A DNA stretch of 64,000 nt from Sphingomonas sp. CFBP 8760 (GTDB lineage: Bacteria; Pseudomonadota; Alphaproteobacteria; Sphingomonadales; Sphingomonadaceae), in contig NZ_JACYUG010000006.1 of assembly GCF_014841615.1 (NCBI RefSeq), forward strand, positions 52,638-116,637, written 5' to 3'. The notes under the pieces were generated by a model. That model was not told where the DNA came from. It did not search any database and saw only the letters and a list, made by a program, of their open reading frames with translations. The position numbers and the translations under genes were made by a program. How positions within the stretch are numbered: the stretch's first letter is position 1; each line of letters opens with the position of its first letter. This document shows positions 56,792 through 64,000 of the stretch, piece after piece.

Positions 56792-57739
56792 ATGCGTCTG
56801 CCCGATCTGGAAGCATGGGCGATCTTCGCCGCCGTGGTCGAACACCGGTCGTTCAGCGCCGCCGCCGACGGGATCGGCCTGTCCAAGGCGACCGTGTCGA
56901 AGGCGGTGTCGCGGCTGGAGGCGCAACTCGGCCAGTCGCTGTTCCACCGCACCTCGCGCCGGCTGGCGCTGACGGAGGCGGGGCGGCTGCTGGCGGACCA
57001 TGCCCAGCGCATCGTCGCCGAGGCCCGCGCCGCCGAGGAAGCGGCGCGCGATGCCGCCAGTTCGCCCGCCGGCACCGTCCGCTTCGCCGTACCGATGAGC
57101 TTCGGGGTCGCCAATGTCGCGCCGCTGGTCGCGCGGTTCCTGACGTTGCACCCCGGCGTCCAGATCGACCTGCATCTGTCCGACGCGCGCGTCGATATCG
57201 TCGCGGAGGGGTTCGACGTCGCGCTCCGGATCGGCGATCTCGCCGATTCCAGCCTGCGCGCCCGCCGGCTGTGCGGGATCGCGACGCATATCGTCGCCGC
57301 CCCCGCCTATCTCCATGCCGCGGGCGAGCCGCGCCATGCCAGCGAACTCGGCCGTCACCGCCTGATGCGCTATGCCAATATCAGCGGTCCGTGGCGGCTG
57401 CACGGGCCGGACGGCGCGGAGGTGACGGTGCGTCCCGAAGGACCGCTCGCCGCCAACAGCGGCGACGCGCTGCTCCCCGCGCTGATCGCCGGGCTGGGCA
57501 TCGCCGCGCTGCCGGGGTTCATCGTCGGGCCGCATCTGGCCAGCGGCGCGCTGGTCGCGATCCTGCCGGACTGGACACCGCCGCCGGTCGGGCTGCACCT
57601 GCTCACCCCGCCCAGCCCGCTGCGCCCGCAACGGGTGGAGGCGCTGATCGCCTTTCTCAGCCGGCATCTGCGCGATCCCTGCACCGAACCCGCCGCTGTC
57701 CTACAGTCCGGTCATCTGGCAGATACGGCGGATGCCTGA
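56792..57739 (+). CDS. LysR family transcriptional regulator
   Basis: The 315-residue product has an N-terminal HTH (FAAVVEHRSFSAAADGIGLSKATVSKAVSRLEAQLGQSLFHRTSRR) and a LysR substrate domain typical of the CrgA/DmlR group (FDVALRIGDLADSSLRARRL). It is divergent from pirin-wrbA and is expected to regulate them, possibly in response to quinone-type electrophiles. The ATG at 56792 follows an AGGA. Confidence 0.9.
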   Translation: MRLPDLEAWAIFAAVVEHRSFSAAADGIGLSKATVSKAVSRLEAQLGQSLFHRTSRRLALTEAGRLLADHAQRIVAEARAAEEAARDAASSPAGTVRFAVPMSFGVANVAPLVARFLTLHPGVQIDLHLSDARVDIVAEGFDVALRIGDLADSSLRARRLCGIATHIVAAPAYLHAAGEPRHASELGRHRLMRYANISGPWRLHGPDGAEVTVRPEGPLAANSGDALLPALIAGLGIAALPGFIVGPHLASGALVAILPDWTPPPVGLHLLTPPSPLRPQRVEALIAFLSRHLRDPCTEPAAVLQSGHLADTADA

Positions 57740-57802
57740 TGCCGCCGCCCGTCCGCACGCCGTCGCTCCCCGCGTCCGCGTCGTCTGCGTACAGCCGCAA
57801 AA

Positions 57803-57848
57803 GGGTGTGTAGGATGCGACTTTCGTGACTTTCCACCGTGACTTTCCG
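57803..57848 (-). repeat. dispersed GGAAAGTCAC element, copy 2
   Basis: Read on the minus strand: two GGAAAGTCAC units 13 bases apart, then GAAAGTCGCATCCTACAC. It matches the element upstream of parC at 21959-22014. It lies between the LysR gene and ctrA, upstream of the ctrA promoter region. Confidence 0.7.
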
Positions 57849-57935
57849 GGCAGGGCTCCGGGCAAAGTCGTTGCGGCCACGAAACACCGGCCACGGTTGA
57901 AAAACCGTAAATGGGTGTAAAAAAACCAACCGATT

Positions 57936-57951
57936 TAAGTGTCGATTAACC
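57936..57951 (+). promoter_or_regulatory. CtrA-binding box upstream of ctrA
   Basis: TTAA at 57936-57939 and TTAAC at 57947-57951 are separated by exactly seven bases, matching the TTAA-N7-TTAA consensus bound by CtrA. It lies 82 bases before the ctrA start, which suggests autoregulation as known in Caulobacter. Confidence 0.75.
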
Positions 57952-58032
57952 TTTTGCGTTCACTGCTTGTGTGGTTAATATTCGGGTCTGCCGCTTCGAC
58001 GACGAGCGGTCCCGCGGCTGGGGAATACCTGT

Positions 58033-58734
58033 ATGCGCGTGCTGCTGATCGAAGACGAGCCGACGACCGCCAAGGCGATCGAACTGATGCTGAATACCGA
58101 GGGGTTCAACGTCTACACCACCGATCTCGGTGAGGAGGGCCTGGATCTCGGCAAGCTGTATGATTACGACATCATCCTGCTCGACCTGAACCTGCCCGAC
58201 ATGCACGGCTACGACGTGCTGAAGAAACTGCGCGTCGCCCGCGTGACGACGCCGGTGCTGATCCTGTCGGGCGTCAACGAGATGGACTCCAAGGTCCGCT
58301 CGTTCGGGTTCGGCGCGGACGATTACGTGACCAAGCCGTTCCACCGCGAGGAACTGATCGCGCGCATCCATGCCGTGGTCCGCCGGTCCAAGGGCCATTC
58401 GCAGTCGGTGATCCGCACCGGCAAGCTGGCGGTCAATCTGGATGCCAAGACCGTCGAGGTCGATGGCGCCCGCGTCCACCTGACCGGCAAGGAATATGCG
58501 ATGCTGGAGCTGCTGTCGCTCCGCAAGGGCACCACGCTGACCAAGGAGATGTTCCTGAACCATCTCTATGGCGGCATGGACGAACCCGAACTCAAGATCA
58601 TCGACGTCTTCATCTGCAAGCTGCGCAAGAAGCTGAGCATGGCGTGCGACGGCGACAACTACATCGAAACCGTCTGGGGCCGCGGCTACGTGCTGCGCGA
58701 AGCCGAAGAGGTCGCCGCGACGCAGGTGGCGTGA
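58033..58734 (+). CDS. ctrA: cell-cycle response regulator CtrA
   Basis: The 233-residue OmpR-type regulator has a receiver domain ([20 protein letters not shown], phospho-acceptor Asp in [16 protein letters not shown], and a final VTKPF) and a winged-helix DNA-binding domain ([44 protein letters not shown]). The pattern is that of CtrA, master regulator of the alphaproteobacterial cell cycle and motility. The C-terminus ends EEVAATQVA, which lacks the classic two-alanine ClpXP tag of Caulobacter. Confidence 0.93.
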   Translation: MRVLLIEDEPTTAKAIELMLNTEGFNVYTTDLGEEGLDLGKLYDYDIILLDLNLPDMHGYDVLKKLRVARVTTPVLILSGVNEMDSKVRSFGFGADDYVTKPFHREELIARIHAVVRRSKGHSQSVIRTGKLAVNLDAKTVEVDGARVHLTGKEYAMLELLSLRKGTTLTKEMFLNHLYGGMDEPELKIIDVFICKLRKKLSMACDGDNYIETVWGRGYVLREAEEVAATQVA

Positions 58735-58780
58735 GGGGACCGGGCCGGCGCGAGATGATGCCGCCGCCCCTGCCCGTCCC

Positions 58781-58833
58781 GTCACCAAGCCCCGGTCGGT
58801 CACCAAGCCCGGTTCGTCACCAAGCCCCGCTCC
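58781..58833 (+). repeat. three 17-18-base tandem repeats
   Basis: Three units of GTCACCAAGCCCCGG-type sequence lie at 58781, 58799 and 58816, ending directly at the palindromic repeat copy D. They sit in the gap after ctrA. Confidence 0.75.
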
Positions 58834-58911
58834 GTCATTGCGAGCGTAGCGAAGCAATCCAGAGCCCCGCGCAGGGCGGCCTGGATTGCTTCGCTACGCT
58901 CGCAATGACGG
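58832..58911. repeat. palindromic repeat, copy D
   Basis: CCGTCATTGCGAGCGTAGCG (58832 on) with GAAGCAATCCAG, mirrored at 58881-58911, is the best-preserved copy, with both arms identical over 31 bases. It lacks the tail seen after copies A-C. It lies between the convergent ctrA and rlmB genes. Confidence 0.92.
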
Positions 58912-58967
58912 CGGGGCTGCGCTGGCAACGACGACGGGATAGTGTTCGGTAAACGACAGCGGGAACC

Positions 58968-59714
58968 CTACCCCCGCGCCGCCACCGCATAGAGCGCGAT
59001 CGCCGCCGCGTTGGACACGTTCAGGCTCTCCACCTTGGGCGAGATCGGCAGCTTCGCCAGCAGGTCGCAATGCGCCTCGGTGTTCTGGCGCATCCCCTCG
59101 CCCTCGGCGCCCAGCACGATGCAGATGCGCTGCGTGCCCATCGCCTCCGACAGCGTCTGGGTGGCGTGGCCGGTCAGGCCGATCCGCCAGAACCCGGCCT
59201 CCGCGATCTCCTCCAGCGCGCGCGCCAGATTGACGACGCGGATCCACGGCACCGTCTCCAGCGCGCCCGATGCGGCGCGCGCCACCGTGCCCGATTCGGG
59301 CGGCGCGTGCCGGTCCTGCGTCACGATGCCCAGCGCGTCGAACGCCGCCGCGGAGCGCAGGATCGCGCCGACATTGTGCGGGTCGGTCACCTGATCCAGC
59401 ACCACCAGCGGCCGGCGATCGTCCTGCCCCAGATGCAGCAGGTCGCCCAGCCACATGTCCTCCAGCGGATCGACCTCCGCCACCACGCCCTGATGCGGCG
59501 CATCGGCGGGGACGAGGCGGCCGAGATCGGCGACATCGGCATAGGTCACCGGGATCACCGGCGGCACCTCCAGCAACGCCGCCGCCTCGCGCGTCAGCCA
59601 CAGCTTGCGCACGGTGCGGTCGGGATTGGCGAGCGCCGCCGTCACCGCATGGCGACCCCACAGGCGGGGGCGGTTGGCGGTGCCGGTGGAAGGGCGGTGT
59701 CCGCGGCGGGCCAT
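58968..59714 (-). CDS. rlmB: 23S rRNA (guanosine-2'-O)-methyltransferase, RlmB/TrmH type
   Basis: The 248-residue SPOUT methyltransferase has an N-terminal substrate-binding domain and the knotted core: VVLDQVTDPHNVGAILRSAAAF, IVLGAEGEGM, and PISPKVESLNVSNAAAIALY. It methylates a guanosine in 23S rRNA (2251 in E. coli). Its start overlaps the stop of the M28 peptidase gene (TGATG). Confidence 0.9.
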   Translation of the reverse strand: MARRGHRPSTGTANRPRLWGRHAVTAALANPDRTVRKLWLTREAAALLEVPPVIPVTYADVADLGRLVPADAPHQGVVAEVDPLEDMWLGDLLHLGQDDRRPLVVLDQVTDPHNVGAILRSAAAFDALGIVTQDRHAPPESGTVARAASGALETVPWIRVVNLARALEEIAEAGFWRIGLTGHATQTLSEAMGTQRICIVLGAEGEGMRQNTEAHCDLLAKLPISPKVESLNVSNAAAIALYAVAARG

Positions 59715-61348
59715 CAGTCGTTATCCTCAGGGTAGGCGAAGGGATCGGTGACCGCGGGCTGCGTGGGCAGCGGCGGCCGGGGTAGCGCCTTGTCGGCATC
59801 GGCGGCGGCGAGCAGCACGCCCGCCAGCACCGTCGATCCCTGTCGCATGTCCTGCGCCTTCAGGTGATCGAAGGTGTCGATCGCGCTATGATGGATACGG
59901 CTGCCATAGTCGAGCGGGTCCTGCACGAACTGGAACGCGGGCACGCCGATCGCCTGCATGAACACATGGTCGGTCCCGTCGGTCCGGCCCGCCACCACCG
60001 CATCCGCGCCCATCGACGCGAACGGCGCGAGCCACGACCGCAACGTCGATACCGTCGCCGGTCCGCCATTCTCGGCATACAGGCCGCGCAGCTTGCCCGA
60101 TCCGTTGTCGATGTTGAAATAGGCGGTCAGGTCCCGGTACCCGGCCCGCGGCACGATCGGCCAGCGCTGACCATAGGTGTAATAGGCGGACAGCCCGGTC
60201 GGCATCGACTCGCCCGGCTTGCCGCGCGCGGCGAGGTGACGGTCGACATAGGCGATCGAGCCGAGCAGCCCCTGCTCCTCCCCCGCCCACAGCACGAAGC
60301 GGATCGTGCGACGCGGGCGCACCCCCGTCGCGGCCAGGATGCGCGCCGCCTCCATCACCATCGCGCTGCCCGCGCCATTGTCGGCGGCGCCATCGGCCGC
60401 CACCCAGCTGTCGAGATGCGCGCCAGCCATCACATAGCCCGCCTTGGGGTCGGTGCCCGGAATCTCGGCGATGACGTTGTACGCCTGCGCGTCGCCATCG
60501 TCGAAGCGCACGTCGCTGACGATCTCCAGCACGGGTGCGGGCCCCGTCTTGGCGAGGCGCGTCAGCCGGCGATAATCCTCGGCGGCGATCTGGACGGCGG
60601 GCAGTTTCGGCGTTTCGCCGGTGCCGAACAGATATCCCTCGCCGCTGACGAGCTTGCCGTCGCGATAGCTCATCGTCGCCTGCGCCACCGCGCCCTCGGC
60701 GGCGAGGAACGCGTCGCGCTTCGCCTCGAATTGCGCGTCGCGCAGTTCCTTCGCCTCGGCGGCGGGATCGTTGACGGGCTGTTCGTACCGGTCGAGCTTG
60801 GCGATGTCCTCCCCGCCCAGCCGGCGGAACGCGGGCGTCTCCGGATCGCGCGGCGGGGTCGGCTGGCTGACGAGCACGATCTTGCCGCGCAGCTTGCCGC
60901 GCCATGTCGCGAAGTCGCGCTCGGTCCGCAGGGGCGCGACGACGATCGGCGCGGTCAGTGGCGTCGGCCCGGTCGCGGGGGTCCAGGCGACCGGGATCGC
61001 GGTCAGCTGGATCGGGCGGGGCGACACCATCCGCACGCTCGACCGCTCGATCGACCAGCCGCGCCCGAACGGAAAGCCTTCCTTGTGGACGTTCTTCAGG
61101 CCCCAGGCGGCGAACCGGTCGCCGGTCCACGCCTCTGCCCGGCGCATGGCGGGTGAGTTGGTCAGGCGCGGGCCGATCTGGTCGGTCAGCACCTGCACGG
61201 TCGCCATGACCTCGCTGTGGTTCATCCCCTGGTCCACGATCCGCGCGATCGCGGCGTCGTGGCCGGCGGCGGCCTGCGCGGCGAGCGGCAGGGGAGCGAG
61301 CGGCCCGGCGACCATGACGGTCGCGGCAAACAGCGGATGACGACGCAC
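59714..61348 (-). CDS. M28 family peptidase, exported
   Basis: The 544-residue product has a signal peptide from a GTG start at 61348 (GGGAG upstream), a PA-type insertion (about 140-250), and a zinc site in GAHLDSW, GAADNGAGSA, WAGEEQGLLG, FNIDNGSGK and IHHSAIDTFDHL. Its layout resembles the carboxypeptidase Q/glutamate carboxypeptidase-like M28 group. A start further upstream (61444) adds a basic, unlikely extension. Confidence 0.88.
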   Translation of the reverse strand: MRRHPLFAATVMVAGPLAPLPLAAQAAAGHDAAIARIVDQGMNHSEVMATVQVLTDQIGPRLTNSPAMRRAEAWTGDRFAAWGLKNVHKEGFPFGRGWSIERSSVRMVSPRPIQLTAIPVAWTPATGPTPLTAPIVVAPLRTERDFATWRGKLRGKIVLVSQPTPPRDPETPAFRRLGGEDIAKLDRYEQPVNDPAAEAKELRDAQFEAKRDAFLAAEGAVAQATMSYRDGKLVSGEGYLFGTGETPKLPAVQIAAEDYRRLTRLAKTGPAPVLEIVSDVRFDDGDAQAYNVIAEIPGTDPKAGYVMAGAHLDSWVAADGAADNGAGSAMVMEAARILAATGVRPRRTIRFVLWAGEEQGLLGSIAYVDRHLAARGKPGESMPTGLSAYYTYGQRWPIVPRAGYRDLTAYFNIDNGSGKLRGLYAENGGPATVSTLRSWLAPFASMGADAVVAGRTDGTDHVFMQAIGVPAFQFVQDPLDYGSRIHHSAIDTFDHLKAQDMRQGSTVLAGVLLAAADADKALPRPPLPTQPAVTDPFAYPEDND

Positions 61349-61473
61349 TACCGGCTCCCTTTTGACGAATTTCCTGACTGGCCCGCCTGCTATGCGCCGC
61401 AAACCGTGCGTGCAAGCGTTGACACGGCCGATCAGCTTCGTCATGGAGCCGCCTCGCCGTTGGCGGCTCATCT

Positions 61474-61559
61474 GGACAGGTGGCCGAGTGGTTAAAGGCA
61501 GCAGACTGTAAATCTGCCCGTGCAAGCGTACGCTGGTTCGAATCCAGCCCTGTCCACCA
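61474..61559 (+). tRNA. tRNA-Tyr (GTA)
   Basis: Class II tRNA: acceptor GGACAGG/CCTGTCC, anticodon stem CAGA/TCTG with loop CTGTAAA (anticodon GTA), a long variable arm, T-arm with GGTTCGAATCC, and an encoded CCA. An 8-bp hairpin (GAGCCGCC/GGCGGCTC, 61446-61469) lies just upstream. Confidence 0.97.
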
Positions 61560-61671
61560 CCGCCCCGACCGGCGGTCATTTTCCAGGCACATCACCCGGC
61601 ATCGGCGTTTCCCCGCGGGGCAAGACGCTGTATCGACAGCGATCGTCCTTCTCGATCGCAGGTGTCTTCCT

Positions 61672-62868
61672 ATGTCCGTCCATTCCCGTGGAACCGCCTT
61701 CGACTGGGCCGACCCGCTTCGTCTCGATGCGCAACTGAGCGACGAGGAACGGATGATCCGCGATACCGCCGCCGCCTTCGCGCAAGACAAACTGCGCCCG
61801 CGCGTCGATCGCGCCTATCTCGACGAGCATACCGATCCGGCGATCTTCCGCGAGATGGGCGAGGCCGGGTTGCTCGGCGTCACGCTGCCCGCCGATTATG
61901 GCTGCGCGGATGCGGGCTATGTCGCCTACGGCCTCGTCGCGCGGGAGATCGAGCGGGTCGATTCCGGCTATCGTTCGATGATGTCGGTGCAGTCGAGCCT
62001 CGTAATGTTCCCGATCCACGCCTACGGCTCGGATGCGCAGCGCGACAAGTACCTGCCCGGTCTGGCGCGGGGCGAGCTGATCGGCTGTTTCGGCCTGACC
62101 GAGCCCGATGCCGGCTCCGACCCCGGCGGCATGCGGACGAAGGCGGTGAAGACCGCCGACGGCTATCGCCTGTCGGGCGCGAAGACGTGGATCTCCAACG
62201 CGCCGATCGCCGACGTGTTCGTCGTCTGGGCGAAGTCGGAGGCGCATGGCGGCAAGGTGCGCGGCTTCGTGCTGGAAAAGGGCATGGCGGGTCTGTCCGC
62301 GCCCAAGATCGACGGCAAACTGTCGCTGCGCGCCTCGGTGACGGGCGGGATCGTGATGGAGGATGTCGAGGTCGGCGAGGATGCGCTGCTGCCCGGCGTC
62401 GAGGGGATGAGCGGGCCGTTCGGCTGCCTCAACCGCGCGCGCTACGGCATCTCGTGGGGCGTGATGGGCGCGGCGGAGGATTGTTTCCACCGCGCGCGCC
62501 AATATGGCCTCGACCGGCATCAGTTCGGCCGGCCGCTGGCGGCGACGCAGCTGTTCCAGAAGAAGCTGGCGGATATGGAGACGGAGATCGCGCTGGGGTT
62601 GCAGGCGTCGCTGCGCGTCGGCCGGATGCTGGACGACGGCAGCTTCTCGCCCGACATGATCTCGCTCATCAAGCGCAACAATTGCGGCAAGGCGCTGGAT
62701 ATCGCCCGCACCTCGCGCGACATGCACGGCGGCAACGGCATCCAGATCGAATATGGCGTGATGCGGCATCTGGTGAATCTGGAGACGGTGAACACCTATG
62801 AAGGCACGCACGACGTTCATGCGCTGATCCTGGGTCGCGCGATCACGGGCCTGTCGGCCTTCGCATGA
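61672..62868 (+). CDS. gcdH: glutaryl-CoA dehydrogenase (acyl-CoA dehydrogenase family)
   Basis: The 398-residue flavoenzyme has [33 protein letters not shown], the substrate-binding SLRASVTGG region with an Arg, and the catalytic Glu in [17 protein letters not shown]. These are glutaryl-CoA dehydrogenase features; it oxidises and decarboxylates glutaryl-CoA to crotonyl-CoA in lysine/tryptophan breakdown. The stop overlaps the CoA-transferase start, as in known gcdH-CoA-transferase pairs. The ribosome site is weak. Confidence 0.92.
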   Translation: MSVHSRGTAFDWADPLRLDAQLSDEERMIRDTAAAFAQDKLRPRVDRAYLDEHTDPAIFREMGEAGLLGVTLPADYGCADAGYVAYGLVAREIERVDSGYRSMMSVQSSLVMFPIHAYGSDAQRDKYLPGLARGELIGCFGLTEPDAGSDPGGMRTKAVKTADGYRLSGAKTWISNAPIADVFVVWAKSEAHGGKVRGFVLEKGMAGLSAPKIDGKLSLRASVTGGIVMEDVEVGEDALLPGVEGMSGPFGCLNRARYGISWGVMGAAEDCFHRARQYGLDRHQFGRPLAATQLFQKKLADMETEIALGLQASLRVGRMLDDGSFSPDMISLIKRNNCGKALDIARTSRDMHGGNGIQIEYGVMRHLVNLETVNTYEGTHDVHALILGRAITGLSAFA

Positions 62869-64000
62869 CCGCGCCGCTTCGCGGGCTGCGGGTGATCGAG
62901 CTGGCCCGCATCCTCGCCGGCCCGTGGATCGGCCAGACGCTCGCCGATCTGGGCGCGGAGGTCATCAAGGTCGAGGCGCCGGAGGGTGACGATACGCGGC
63001 GATGGGGGCCGCCGTTCGTGACGCGCGATGCCCCCGGTCATGACGGCGATCACGATGGCGATGGCGGGCGGGAAACCGTCGCCGCCTATTTCCACGCCGC
63101 CAACCGGGGCAAGACATCGGTGACCTGCGACTTCGCCGATCCCGGCCAGCGCGACCGGTTGCTGGCGCTGATCGACACCGCCGACGTGCTGGTCGAAAAT
63201 TTCCGGGTCGGCGCGCTGGCCCGGTTCGGGCTGGATTACGAAACGCTGGCGCGGCGCCACCCCCGCCTCGTCTATGCCTCGGTCACCGGCTTCGGGCAGA
63301 CCGGGCCGCGCGCGCACCAGCCGGGCTATGATTTCCTGATCCAGGGCATGAGCGGGATCATGGACCTGACCGGCGATCCCGACGGCGAGCCGCAGAAAGT
63401 GGGGGTCGCGTGGATCGACATCATGACCGGGCTGTACGGCGTGATCGGCATCCAGGCGGCGCTGGCCGAGCGCGACCGGTCCGGGCGGGGGCAGCAGGTC
63501 GATCTGTCGCTGCTCGACACCGGGATCGGCGTGCTCGCCAATCAGGCGATGAACCATCTGGTCGGCGGCGCGACCCCGACCCGGCTGGGCAACGCGCACC
63601 CCAATATCGTGCCCTATCAGGTGTTCGCGGTGGCGGACGGCCATGTCATCATCGCCTGCGGCAACGACCGGCAGTTCATGGCGCTGTGCGCAGTGCTGGG
63701 GATGCCGTCGCTGGGGACCGATCCCGCCTATGCCGACAATGCCGGGCGCGTCGCGCATCGCGACACGCTGTGCGCCCGCCTCGGCACGGCCCTGCGTGGC
63801 TGGACGAAGGCGACGCTGATCGATGCGCTCGACCGGGCGGGGATACCCGGCGGCCCGATCAACTCGGTGGCGGAGGCGCTGGCCGATCCGCAGGTGGCAG
63901 CGCGGGCGATGATGATCGCGCCGGGCGGTGTTCCCGGCCTGCGCACCCCGATCGCCTTTTCGCGCAGCCGGCTCGATCTGGGTGATGGCGCACCCGATCT
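62865..64000 (+). CDS. family III (CaiB/BaiF) CoA-transferase, cut by the window end
   Basis: At least 378 residues are present. [35 protein letters not shown] is the family start, [17 protein letters not shown] follows, and the catalytic Asp lies in [11 protein letters not shown] near residue 215. The gene is coupled to gcdH by an ATGA overlap, so the likely job is loading glutarate with CoA (glutarate CoA-transferase). The 3' end is missing. Confidence 0.9.
   Translation, partial: MTAPLRGLRVIELARILAGPWIGQTLADLGAEVIKVEAPEGDDTRRWGPPFVTRDAPGHDGDHDGDGGRETVAAYFHAANRGKTSVTCDFADPGQRDRLLALIDTADVLVENFRVGALARFGLDYETLARRHPRLVYASVTGFGQTGPRAHQPGYDFLIQGMSGIMDLTGDPDGEPQKVGVAWIDIMTGLYGVIGIQAALAERDRSGRGQQVDLSLLDTGIGVLANQAMNHLVGGATPTRLGNAHPNIVPYQVFAVADGHVIIACGNDRQFMALCAVLGMPSLGTDPAYADNAGRVAHRDTLCARLGTALRGWTKATLIDALDRAGIPGGPINSVAEALADPQVAARAMMIAPGGVPGLRTPIAFSRSRLDLGDGAPD

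Overview
The window is about 64 kb of GC-rich (high-60s percent by eye), gene-dense chromosomal DNA. It looks like a sphingomonad (Sphingomonas or a close alphaproteobacterium). Supporting evidence: a CtrA master regulator with a perfect TTAA-N7-TTAA box in front of it; a tonB-exbB-exbD-exbD cluster; two large TonB-dependent receptors; a PEPxxWA-CTERM anchored surface protein; sphingomonad-style DUF and small proteins; and palindromic intergenic repeats of the kind common in this family. No rRNA operon, CRISPR array, prophage or complete insertion sequence was seen. Two tRNA genes are present (Arg-TCT and Tyr-GTA).

Layout. 0-6.5 kb: a flippase, a DUF2141 protein, then three overlapping genes (diacylglycerol-kinase-like, TAM41-like cytidylyltransferase candidate, MobA-like nucleotidyltransferase), an orphan peptide-binding lipoprotein and a DUF4112 protein. 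This looks like a lipid or phospho-glycan module whose upstream end is cut off. 6.5-10.4 kb: RNase T2, a small membrane protein, nadC and nadA (NAD synthesis), and a TPR protein. 10.5-13.2 kb: the TonB energy-transducing complex. 13.4-19.6 kb: an exported unknown, folB with a truncated SDR-like partner, GNAT, DUF1285-NUDIX-CCA transferase run, and a GGDEF/EAL protein. 19.7-24.4 kb: parC, then a repeat-rich divergent region and an alpha/beta hydrolase-kynureninase pair. 24.4-29.5 kb: two unknowns, purC-purS-purQ, a GFA protein, the queuosine precursor transporter and tRNA-Arg.

29.7-34.7 kb: a minus-strand group of M19 dipeptidase, TonB-dependent receptor and a Tat-signal aminotransferase. It looks like an uptake-and-processing set for a peptide-like compound. 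34.7-36.3 kb is the only clearly disturbed region: an N-terminally truncated, frameshifted IS5-type transposase with short repeats at its broken joints, an AT-rich stretch, and two candidate small divergent ORFs around a palindrome. 36.3-39.4 kb: small sphingomonad proteins, the PEPxxWA-CTERM protein and an SMR exporter.

39.4-50.5 kb: a carbohydrate-use locus. Mannonate dehydratase and GH2 beta-galactosidase (overlapping, plus strand) face a GH92 mannosidase and a TonB-dependent receptor (minus strand), with a divergent FadR/GntR regulator. 50.6-57.7 kb: a small membrane protein, M28 peptidase, methionine-sulfoxide reductase, arfB, an RluA-type synthase, an M15 peptidase, wrbA, pirin and a LysR regulator over a perfect 13-bp inverted repeat. 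58-64 kb: ctrA, rlmB, a second M28 peptidase, tRNA-Tyr, glutaryl-CoA dehydrogenase and a CoA-transferase cut by the window end.

The most striking pattern is positional. Every convergent gene pair either overlaps or nearly touches, or has hairpin-forming sequence in the gap. In five of these gaps the element is a dispersed palindromic repeat, and three copies of one family share an unexplained conserved tail. Other signals worth checking are a four-fold hairpin array upstream of the kynureninase pair, a dispersed GGAAAGTCAC element (parC and ctrA upstream regions), the lipid/nucleotidyl module at 2-4.6 kb, and the apparently exported PLP aminotransferase.
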